A DNA stretch of 64,000 nt from an uncultured Prevotellaceae bacterium (GTDB lineage: Bacteria > Bacteroidota > Bacteroidia > Bacteroidales > Bacteroidaceae). The notes under the pieces are model-generated. The model was not told the DNA's origin, ran no database searches, and saw nothing but the letters and a program-made list of their open reading frames with translations. Made by a program: the position numbers and the translations under genes. Of this stretch, positions 18,115-24,814 are shown piece by piece. Numbering within the stretch: position 1 is the stretch's first letter; each line of letters starts with the position of its first letter. The DNA lies in NCBI GenBank assembly GCA_900314715.1, contig OMWI01000005.1:45031-109030 (forward strand). Direction: 5' to 3'.

Positions 18115-19455
18115 ATGACATTAATAATTGTATTCATCTTATTGTTGTGTTACTTTCTCATAGCTACAGAGAATATTACCAACATCAACAAGGCTGCTAC
18201 GGCCATCTTCGCTGGTACGGTGGGATGGGTGTTATACATCTGCTACGGTACCAATTTCGTTATGAGCCAACACCCAGATGAATACATCGACTTCTTAGCA
18301 GGTGCAAGTCCTACAAGTCTTGCAGTCAAAGAATACATCGCTAATAATGTTTTCCTTACTTACGTCGGTAGGGCATCTGAGGTAGTGACATTCCTCTTGG
18401 CTACCATGACCATCGTGGAAATCCTCAACAACAATGGTTGCTTTGACTTTATCACCCAATTGCTCAAGACACGTTCGAGCAAGAAGATGCTATGGACTCT
18501 CACGGGTGTCACGTTCTTGCTTTCTGCCAATCTCGACAACCTTACCACAACCGTAATGATGCTTACGTTGATGCACCAAGTGATTTCCAGTCGTAGGCAA
18601 AGGATGGTATTTGGTTCCGCTATTGTCATTGCCGCCAATATGGGAGGTGCACTCACCGTAATCGGAGATCCTTCTGGTTTGGTAATATGGAATATGGGAA
18701 AAGTTAGCGCAACCAATTTCTCTATGTCGTTGATGATTCCATGTCTCATCTCCTGCATCATACCCGTTTGGTGGATTGGCCGTTCGTTGCCCGAGCGATG
18801 CGATTCTGAATGGATTACCATGCCTTATCGCGGCAATGATACGCGTTTGAATGTTTGGCAACGATTAGTGATGCTTTTCGTAGGAATCGGAGGACTTTGG
18901 TTTATTCCTACATTCCACAATATCACGCAATTGAGTCCGTTTATTGGAGCATTATGCGTATTGGCAGTATTATGGATTGTCAACGAGATATTCAACCGCA
19001 AGCTTATCAACTCCGACCAAATGACGAGAAGTCGCGTGCCTGGCGTATTGCAATATGGTGTCATTCAAATGATGCTATTCGTGATGGGAATGATGCTTGC
19101 CATCGGTGTAGTTCAAGAGACTGGCGTAACGAAATGGATTATCGCAGAATTCGGTCAACATGCGAAAGATGTGTGGTTGGTGGGTATTCTATCAGGTGCT
19201 ATCAGTAGCGTACTTGACAATTTTGCTACTGCTATGAGTTTCTTCTCGTTATCTGAAGCACCATTAAACGACTTGTATTGGAAAATGATTTCATACGCCA
19301 CTGCGGTAGGCGGAAACATCCTTTGCGTAGGTTCAATGAGTGGAATGGCGTTCATCAAGATGGAGCGCATTCACATTGGTTGGTATTTCCGTCATGTAGG
19401 CTTGGCTACGTTAGTAGCATCCGTTTTCGGATTGGCAATTCTGTATTTTTATTAA
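18115..19455 (+). CDS. nhaD: Na+/H+ antiporter, NhaD family
   Basis: 446 residues, about 12 predicted membrane helices, in the ion transporter superfamily. The segments TKNNVFLTYVGRASEV-like (here ANNVFLTYVGRASEVV), LLSANLDNLTTTVMM, AANMGGALTVIGDPSGL and the late ISSVLDNFATAMSFF with AVGGNILCVGSMSG are characteristic of NhaD: the paired NLDN and LDN motifs form the ion-binding crossover. It would exchange cytoplasmic Na+ for protons at the inner membrane. It stands alone, ending in a shared inverted repeat with the convergent peroxidase-nitroreductase gene. ArsB/citrate-transporter relatives are possible but the motif order fits NhaD better. Confidence 0.88.
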   Translation: MTLIIVFILLLCYFLIATENITNINKAATAIFAGTVGWVLYICYGTNFVMSQHPDEYIDFLAGASPTSLAVKEYIANNVFLTYVGRASEVVTFLLATMTIVEILNNNGCFDFITQLLKTRSSKKMLWTLTGVTFLLSANLDNLTTTVMMLTLMHQVISSRRQRMVFGSAIVIAANMGGALTVIGDPSGLVIWNMGKVSATNFSMSLMIPCLISCIIPVWWIGRSLPERCDSEWITMPYRGNDTRLNVWQRLVMLFVGIGGLWFIPTFHNITQLSPFIGALCVLAVLWIVNEIFNRKLINSDQMTRSRVPGVLQYGVIQMMLFVMGMMLAIGVVQETGVTKWIIAEFGQHAKDVWLVGILSGAISSVLDNFATAMSFFSLSEAPLNDLYWKMISYATAVGGNILCVGSMSGMAFIKMERIHIGWYFRHVGLATLVASVFGLAILYFY

Positions 19456-19531
19456 TGTTTAGTGTTGAATGTTTAGTGTTTAGTGTTCTATCACTACTCA
19501 TCACTAAACACTAAACATTCAACACTAAACA
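19456..19531. terminator. Bidirectional terminator: 30-bp perfect inverted repeat
   Basis: Arms 19456-19485 and 19502-19531 are exact reverse complements around a 16-nt loop. It begins one base after the stop of nhaD and ends 4 bp before the stop of the convergent gene, so it would serve both. The arms are low-complexity, built from TGTTTAGTGTT units. Confidence 0.8.
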
Positions 19532-19535
19532 ATTT

Positions 19536-20678
19536 TCACTTAACATACTTCACTTTCGATGCGTCGCGAGGCTTAGCTGCTGGAGACTCATCGGGATAAC
19601 CGATGGAAAGGATGTAATTCAATTGATAACCTTCTGGAATATCCAGTTTATCCAAGAAGAACTTGGCATTGGGATTCGAATTCAGGAACCTTACTGGTCC
19701 ACCCAAACAACATGTACCAAGACCGAGTGATTGAGCTGCCAACATCATGTTCTCTCCCAACAAACCAGCATCTAAGTCTCCCCCATTCTTAGGTGTGCAA
19801 ACGCAGATGAGGTTAGGTGCATTGCGGAACATATTCTTGAAAGTCGGGTCGCGCTTCACTTGTTCTGCATTCTCCTTCTTATACACTTCCGTTACGTCAT
19901 TGATTAATTGTTGGTTTTCTACCACCCTTACAATCCACGGTTGACGATTCATTCCACTTGGTGCATTGATTCCACAACGTACAACGATTTCCAATTTCTC
20001 ATGCTCAACGGGCTTATCCAAATACTTACGGATAGAACGGCGTTCCATAATGGCATTGATGACTGCATTGGAATTCAATTCCATGCATACGTCAGCCTCT
20101 ACGTTTGTCATCTTATCCGAAGGTTCGTAACGCTTCAACACCTTTCCGTCGCGCGAAACAAGAAACTTGGTAAAATTCCACTTGATGTTTGAATTCTTGG
20201 CATAATCGGGATCATTCTTGCTAAACATCTTATCCAACTTGCTACCCGTTTGGTCATTCAAGTCAAACCCACCAAATCCCTTTTGCGACTTCAAATAAGT
20301 ATACAACGGAGATTCATTTGGGCCATTCACGTCAATCTTATCGAATTGAGGGAATTGAATGGCGAAGTTGGCTGTACAAAACTGATGAATCTCTTGTATC
20401 GTTCCAGGCGCCTGACTACCGAATTGGTTGCATGGGAAATCCAATATTTCCAATCCTTGTGTACGATATTTCTCATAGAGCGCTTGCAAGTCCTTATACT
20501 GGGGAGTAAACCCACATTTCGTAGCGGTATTCACGATGAGCAGCACCTTTCCCTTGTACGTAGACAGAGAAACATCCTTGCCTGCATCGTCCTTCACGGT
20601 ATAATCATAAATACTTTGTGCAGTGGCAGTTAACACGCTCAAGCACAACAAAAAACTAATGGATAGAATCTTTTTCAT
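19536..20678 (-). CDS. Exported glutathione-peroxidase-like / nitroreductase fusion
   Basis: 380 residues. After a signal peptide (~1-21), residues ~22-200 form a thioredoxin-fold glutathione peroxidase: peroxidatic Cys55 (NTATKCGFTPQYK), FPCNQFG with Q85, and KWNFTKFL with W167 and N168. Cys101 (FCTANFAIQFP) matches the resolving cysteine of thioredoxin-dependent members, so thioredoxin rather than glutathione is the likely reductant. Residues ~203-380 are a nitroreductase-family FMN oxidoreductase (IMERRSIRKYLDKPV, NAPSGMNRQPW, SLGLGTCCLGGP). The two domains are normally separate; one exported chain is unusual and suggests periplasmic peroxide or electrophile defence. The junction at ~200 is in frame with no sign of sequence error. 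Confidence 0.88.
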   Translation of the reverse strand: MKKILSISFLLCLSVLTATAQSIYDYTVKDDAGKDVSLSTYKGKVLLIVNTATKCGFTPQYKDLQALYEKYRTQGLEILDFPCNQFGSQAPGTIQEIHQFCTANFAIQFPQFDKIDVNGPNESPLYTYLKSQKGFGGFDLNDQTGSKLDKMFSKNDPDYAKNSNIKWNFTKFLVSRDGKVLKRYEPSDKMTNVEADVCMELNSNAVINAIMERRSIRKYLDKPVEHEKLEIVVRCGINAPSGMNRQPWIVRVVENQQLINDVTEVYKKENAEQVKRDPTFKNMFRNAPNLICVCTPKNGGDLDAGLLGENMMLAAQSLGLGTCCLGGPVRFLNSNPNAKFFLDKLDIPEGYQLNYILSIGYPDESPAAKPRDASKVKYVK

Positions 20679-20699
20679 GATAAATATTGTTTGTGTTTA

Positions 20700-20730
20700 C
20701 AAAAGTAACGAAAATTATGACATCATGCAA
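20700..20730 (-). promoter_or_regulatory. Promoter of the peroxidase-nitroreductase gene
   Basis: Minus strand TTG at 20730-20728 and TACTTTTG at 20707-20700, 20 nt apart; the -7 box is 22 bp before the start codon at 20678. Confidence 0.65.
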
Positions 20731-20807
20731 GATTTTTTGCCATTATTTTGACATTATCGCATTTATATCACAAGAATTAGGTATATGTAAAACCCTACTT
20801 TTAGGTA

Positions 20808-20838
20808 TTGCAAGAATCACGAAATGGCTGTAACTTTG
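20808..20838 (+). promoter_or_regulatory. Promoter of an orphan short transcript
   Basis: TTG at 20808-20810 and TAACTTTG at 20831-20838 are separated by 20 nt, a full match to the Bacteroidota pattern. No plus-strand gene of normal size follows; instead there is an 18-codon frame and an intrinsic terminator. Confidence 0.65.
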
Positions 20839-20855
20839 CAAACGAAAAGAAGAAT

Positions 20856-20912
20856 ATGAAGAATAATCTTGTTCGCAAATATAAATTCATAATGTTTTTG
20901 TATAATCAATAA
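20856..20912 (+). CDS. Possible 18-residue leader peptide
   Basis: An ATG about 10 nt after the expected transcription start opens a frame encoding MKNNLVRKYKFIMFLYNQ. Its stop codon TAA (20910-20912) overlaps the base of the terminator hairpin, the arrangement seen in attenuators. The peptide is basic then hydrophobic with aromatic residues. I do not recognise it, and translation is not proven; it may instead be just the body of a small RNA. Confidence 0.4.
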   Translation: MKNNLVRKYKFIMFLYNQ

Positions 20913-20937
20913 GGGCTGTCGTGAGATAGCCCTTTTT
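20911..20937 (+). terminator. Intrinsic terminator with GUGA tetraloop
   Basis: A 10-bp stem (AAGGGCTGTC with GATAGCCCTT, one G-U pair) closed by GTGA and followed by TTTTT. With the promoter at 20808-20838 it defines an RNA of about 90-95 nt. Confidence 0.8.
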
Positions 20938-20972
20938 GTTGTTTTACCACACTCAAAAGTGTATAGCCATTT

Positions 20973-21044
20973 GTATATGCATCATATACACCGTGTATTT
21001 GGGCCATATACACGTTGTATACATATCAAATACACGGTGTATAT
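20973..21044. repeat. Nested TATACAC dyads
   Basis: A pair of 18-bp arms, 20984-21001 and 21027-21044, are exact reverse complements; each arm itself contains the palindrome ATACACCGTGTAT. Just upstream GTATATG/CATATAC (20973-20989) forms a second overlapping dyad, and further TATACACG, GTATATAC and TATATAC words fill up to 21057. Located in the 408-bp gap between the divergent peroxidase promoter region and the end of porQ. Confidence 0.75.
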
Positions 21045-21086
21045 ACGCTGTATATACTATCTAAATCAATCGTCCACTCTTTTTGA

Positions 21087-22034
21087 TTACAACGAATAAG
21101 CTACATTTAGCAATATTGACGAACTTGAAACGTGGTATTTTCCGTATGCGATATTGAGTTTGAATCGGTCAAGATTAATGCCTGCACCCAATGTTAATCC
21201 TGCACCATGCGAACTTTCTTCTTCAAGCGTGGTCAATATCTTCATCTCGTTGTTTCTACGGAAATTATAACCCAAAGCAACGTATATTTGTGGCGAGAAG
21301 ATGACATCTGCACCTACGGAGAGGTGATTGATAAACTTAATATCCCAATTGGTGAGATTTGACAAGGTTGCGGAGAAGCGAAACGGAGTATGAACCAATC
21401 GTTTGCTTACGCCCAATTGAACATCTAAAGGTATCTTCTCGTAGTTGTCATCAAATGCCTTGAGTTGTCCACCTAAGTTCTTTGCTACTAATCCAATGCC
21501 TAAATCCGATTCGGGGTCATAATAGTTCAAACCTAAATCCACACCCATAGCCAAGGAATTATAGCTACCGATATACGACGTAATGAACTTAGCACAGACT
21601 CCACCAGCAATCTTGTCGGTGAGAAGGTAAGAGAAATAACCGCTAATGGCAATGTCCTTAGCAGAAAACTCACCCACTTGCACATTGTCGACAGTCATTT
21701 CCTTCATCTTTCCATAATTCACGTATTGCGCGCTACCAGCTACAGATGCTCTTCCTTTGATAACACGGTTGAACGCAGCACTGGCCGTATTGGCTCCCGA
21801 CATATAGTTCATGAAGTTGAACAATATCGTCTTATCATCCACGGAAGAAAGCAAGGCGGGATTATGGAAAATCAAAGCCTCATCGTTCTCTACAAGCGAC
21901 ACGTTGTTACCACCTAATGCAGCAGCATGAGCACTTACTGGAAGACGCAAGAAGTTATATGATGTCTGACTCTCTTGCGCATCAGTCAACATGCAACATA
22001 CCGTTAACAATATGGTAAAAACAACTTTTTTCAT
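21087..22034 (-). CDS. porQ: PorQ-like type IX secretion / PorV-family outer membrane protein
   Basis: 315 residues with a signal peptide (~1-19) and a FadL-like beta-barrel. The N-terminal signature YNFLRLPVSAHAAALGGNNV followed by ALIFHNPALLS is characteristic of the PorV/PorQ family, and the length fits PorQ. In Porphyromonas, PorQ takes part in the attachment complex that anchors type IX secreted proteins. Four other proteins in this window carry type IX-like C-terminal tails, which is consistent. Divergent from the TonB-like gene with overlapping promoters. Confidence 0.85.
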   Translation of the reverse strand: MKKVVFTILLTVCCMLTDAQESQTSYNFLRLPVSAHAAALGGNNVSLVENDEALIFHNPALLSSVDDKTILFNFMNYMSGANTASAAFNRVIKGRASVAGSAQYVNYGKMKEMTVDNVQVGEFSAKDIAISGYFSYLLTDKIAGGVCAKFITSYIGSYNSLAMGVDLGLNYYDPESDLGIGLVAKNLGGQLKAFDDNYEKIPLDVQLGVSKRLVHTPFRFSATLSNLTNWDIKFINHLSVGADVIFSPQIYVALGYNFRRNNEMKILTTLEEESSHGAGLTLGAGINLDRFKLNIAYGKYHVSSSSILLNVAYSL

Positions 22035-22055
22035 TTAAAATATCTAATTTATTGG

Positions 22056-22063
22056 CAAAGATA
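22056..22063 (-). promoter_or_regulatory. Probable -7 element for porQ
   Basis: Minus strand TATCTTTG, 22 bp before the porQ start. A proper -33 element was not found. Confidence 0.45.
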
Positions 22064-22087
22064 CATCTTTTTTCAAAATATCTGCAT

Positions 22088-22095
22088 TAAATTTG
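22088..22095 (+). promoter_or_regulatory. Probable -7 element for the TonB-like gene
   Basis: TAAATTTG matches TAnnTTTG and predicts a start near 22101, after the longer alternative start codon at 22093, so it supports initiation at 22162. Confidence 0.5.
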
Positions 22096-22161
22096 CACTA
22101 TCTTTCAAGATGTAACGTTATCATTAACGGGAAATTGTGTCTTTTAGTATGTAAAACTTCA

Positions 22162-22875
22162 ATGGAATCGAAGAAAACGAGCAAGGCGGATTTGAATGAG
22201 AAGCGGGGAACATTCTTTGTTCTCGGCATCATCTTGGCTTTGTCTTTACTTTTCGTAAGCTTGGAATATACGAGCAAGGAATTCGACTCGTTTTTGGAGG
22301 ATGAGTATTTAGACGACTTGGCACAAGACTTTGAATTGCTTCCCTCGATGGATGAGGAAGAAGAACTTGAAACCGCATCGCCACAAGAGCGAACGACGGT
22401 GCTCACCGAGAATATCAAGGTAACGGAAGAGGTTCCATCGGAAATAGATAACACGTCGTTTCCTACTCCCTTGATAGAACAGGAAGTAACAGATGACATA
22501 ACGAACGAGAAAGAAACTGATGAGCAAACACCGCCCAACGTAGCAGAACAGGCAGAACAACCGATTCAGTTTCGTATCGTAGAACAATATCCCGAATTTC
22601 CAGGTGGAATGACAGAATACATGAAATGGTTGACGAGGAATCTAAGATACCCCGACATCGCAAGAAGTCAAAAGATACAAGGCAAAGTAGTGGTACAATT
22701 TATCGTCAATCAAGACGGTACGATTGCTGATGCAAAGGTGGTAAAGTCGGTGAATCCGCATCTTGACAGAGAAGCCATGCGCGTGATTCGCATGATGCCC
22801 AGTTGGAAACCAGGCATTCAAGACAACAAGCCTTGCAAGACTATGGTTGCCGTACCCATTGTTTTTAAACTATAA
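22162..22875 (+). CDS. TonB-family energy transducer
   Basis: 237 residues from the ATG at 22162 (MESKKTSKADLNEKRG), chosen because the -7 box at 22088 places transcription start downstream of the longer start at 22093. One membrane helix (~19-38, FVLGIILALSLLFVSLEY), an acidic, Glu-rich periplasmic linker (~45-140), and a TonB C-terminal domain (~150-237: EFPGGMTEYMKWLTRNLRYP, GKVVVQFIVNQDGTIADAKV, REAMRVIRMMPSWKPG). It would carry proton-motive force to TonB-dependent receptors, of which this window has three. No exbB/exbD genes are adjacent. Confidence 0.9.
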   Translation: MESKKTSKADLNEKRGTFFVLGIILALSLLFVSLEYTSKEFDSFLEDEYLDDLAQDFELLPSMDEEEELETASPQERTTVLTENIKVTEEVPSEIDNTSFPTPLIEQEVTDDITNEKETDEQTPPNVAEQAEQPIQFRIVEQYPEFPGGMTEYMKWLTRNLRYPDIARSQKIQGKVVVQFIVNQDGTIADAKVVKSVNPHLDREAMRVIRMMPSWKPGIQDNKPCKTMVAVPIVFKL

Positions 22876-23066
22876 GGAAGAAGTATGAATTACGAAGGTG
22901 GAAGTTATGCGGCAAAGCCGCAGTTAAGAAGTTATGATGTAGGAAGTACATCCCACATCACACCTTCCTTCTCGCCATTAGGCGAAACACTTCCTAATTC
23001 CTCCTTCCAACATCAAACATCAAAAATACTTCACACATCAAAATTCAAACATCAAACATCTAAAAT

Positions 23067-24059
23067 ATGTACACATCAGACGAAATCCTAAACAAAGTAA
23101 ACGAGTACATTGAGCACTTGCCTTACGAACGCAAGCCCGAATCGCTCTATGCTCCTATTCAATACGTATTGTCGTTAGGAGGAAAGCGCATTCGACCAAC
23201 ACTCATGATGCTCAGCTATAACCTTTACAAAGACGACGTTGAGAATATCCTGCCAGCTGCATGTGCCATTGAAACCTATCATAATTATACGTTATTGCAT
23301 GATGACTTGATGGATAATGCAGCTCTTCGCCGTGGAAATCCAACCGTACACGTGAAATGGGATGCAAATACAGCCATTCTATCAGGCGACTCGATGTTAG
23401 TAACTGCTTATCAACAGATGTTGGCTCCGTATAAAACGCATGTCAACAACCAACAAGCTATCATACCCGTATTGGAATTGTTTACCGAAACGGCATTGGA
23501 AATCGGTGAAGGACAACAATATGACATGGACTTCGAGAATAGGATGGACGTGAAAGAAGAGGAATATATCGAGATGATTCGACTGAAAACGAGCGTGCTC
23601 CTTGCATGTGCCATGAAGATTGGCGCCATCTTGGCTGACGCTCCAGAGGAAGATGCGAACAATCTCTATAAATTCGGTGAACAAATGGGACTCGCTTTCC
23701 AATTGCAAGACGATTTCCTCGATGTCTACGGAGATACAAAAGTATTTGGCAAAGCCATCGGTGGAGACATCATATCGAACAAGAAGACATATATGTTAAT
23801 CAATGCCTGCAATTTAGCGAATGATGAGCAACGTAAGGAACTCAATCATTGGCTCTCTCTCAAGGAATTCAATGCGCAAGATAAAATTGATGCAGTAACT
23901 CGCTTGTATAACGAAATTGGCATCGACAAACTCGCGCAAAGCAAGATGGAATATTATTACGAACAAAGCCGCAAATTCTTGGATGCAGTAAACATCCCAG
24001 AAACTCGTAAGGCAGAACTCAAGAACTATGCGGCACAAATGATGAAAAGGAAGTATTAA
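23067..24059 (+). CDS. Polyprenyl (farnesyl/geranylgeranyl-type) diphosphate synthase
   Basis: 330 residues. Condenses isopentenyl diphosphate with allylic diphosphates in isoprenoid synthesis in the cytoplasm. The GGKRIRP substrate motif (~38-44), the first aspartate-rich motif DDLMD (D79, D80, D83) with following RRG, and the second motif QDDFLD (D215, D216, D219) are intact. Chain length cannot be set with confidence. The 191-bp gap upstream contains a short GCGGC-AAA-GCCGC hairpin and two copies of ACATCAAACATC but no gene. The next gene starts directly at the stop codon, so the two are an operon. Confidence 0.93.
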   Translation: MYTSDEILNKVNEYIEHLPYERKPESLYAPIQYVLSLGGKRIRPTLMMLSYNLYKDDVENILPAACAIETYHNYTLLHDDLMDNAALRRGNPTVHVKWDANTAILSGDSMLVTAYQQMLAPYKTHVNNQQAIIPVLELFTETALEIGEGQQYDMDFENRMDVKEEEYIEMIRLKTSVLLACAMKIGAILADAPEEDANNLYKFGEQMGLAFQLQDDFLDVYGDTKVFGKAIGGDIISNKKTYMLINACNLANDEQRKELNHWLSLKEFNAQDKIDAVTRLYNEIGIDKLAQSKMEYYYEQSRKFLDAVNIPETRKAELKNYAAQMMKRKY

Positions 24060-24761
24060 ATGCCATACAGAAGATTACCAAAAACAGACGCAGCCCGTCT
24101 CAAAGCCCTCAAGACATTGTTTGAGAGTGAGGATTTATATGCTATCAGGAATCGATTTATTGATTACAAAATCCTCAATAGGGCACAACCTGCCTATGAT
24201 CGTTTGCTCACCGCTAACGAGCAATATAAGATGAGTTTTCAAGCACAGATGCGCGTAACGCCAAAGATAGAGAAAACGCAACGAAATGCATCATTATTCG
24301 TGAGTCATTTCATCCAGGTATTGTTGATGGCTATCGAGCGTGGGGAAATCAAGAAAGAATTGCTTTCATGTTACCAACTTCCTGAAGATACAACTTCCGT
24401 TCCTAACATCAAGTCAATAGAACGCCTATTGGAATGGGGCGACAAAATCGTTGAAGGCGAAAAAGAACGCATCAAGAAAGGTGGTAGACCCATCAATAAT
24501 CCCTCCATCGGTACCGTAATGACACACCTCGACGTGTTTAAGGACGTTCTTGACCAACAAAAGAAGTTGCAAGCACGCACCCAACGCGTTCAAGACGACT
24601 TAAACAAGATTCGTCCAGAGGTAGACGAGATTATCTTGGAAATATGGAATCAAATCGAAAAGCATTACGAGAGTGAACCGCCCGAAGTGCGTTTCCCCGA
24701 ATGCAGAAAACTCGGCATCGTGTATTACTATCGCAGACATGAGCCGCATCTGTATGGATAA
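24060..24761 (+). CDS. Conserved protein of unknown function, coupled to the prenyl synthase
   Basis: 233 residues, soluble, strongly basic and helical, with no signal peptide. The ATG begins immediately after the TAA of the prenyl synthase, so translation is probably coupled. It has a Lys-Gly-Gly-Arg-Pro stretch (RIKKGGRPINNP, ~138-149), a predicted coiled segment near 165-195 (VLDQQKKLQARTQRVQDDLNKI), and an aromatic C-terminus (GIVYYYRRHEPHLYG). I have no family name for it. The neighbour does not by itself indicate a role in isoprenoid metabolism. A strong terminator follows directly. Confidence 0.75.
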   Translation: MPYRRLPKTDAARLKALKTLFESEDLYAIRNRFIDYKILNRAQPAYDRLLTANEQYKMSFQAQMRVTPKIEKTQRNASLFVSHFIQVLLMAIERGEIKKELLSCYQLPEDTTSVPNIKSIERLLEWGDKIVEGEKERIKKGGRPINNPSIGTVMTHLDVFKDVLDQQKKLQARTQRVQDDLNKIRPEVDEIILEIWNQIEKHYESEPPEVRFPECRKLGIVYYYRRHEPHLYG

Positions 24762-24798
24762 AAACAAACGCCCACTAATTGAGGGCGTTTGTTTTTTT
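24761..24798. terminator. Intrinsic terminator, probably bidirectional
   Basis: A 13-bp perfect stem (AAAACAAACGCCC with GGGCGTTTGTTTT), 9-nt loop, T-run on the plus side and A-run before it, between the convergent unknown gene and the C10 protease gene. Confidence 0.85.
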
Positions 24799-24814
24799 GA
24801 TTCGCAGAAAAGTC

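Noticed and set aside
18360-18821. 153- and 123-codon minus-strand frames
   Set aside because: Both are antisense to nhaD, whose membrane helices and motifs are clear.
22876-23066. Small gene (68 codons at 22885-23091)
   Set aside because: The frame is rich in Ser, His and Thr from simple CATCAAACATC repeats and overlaps the true start of the prenyl synthase in another frame.
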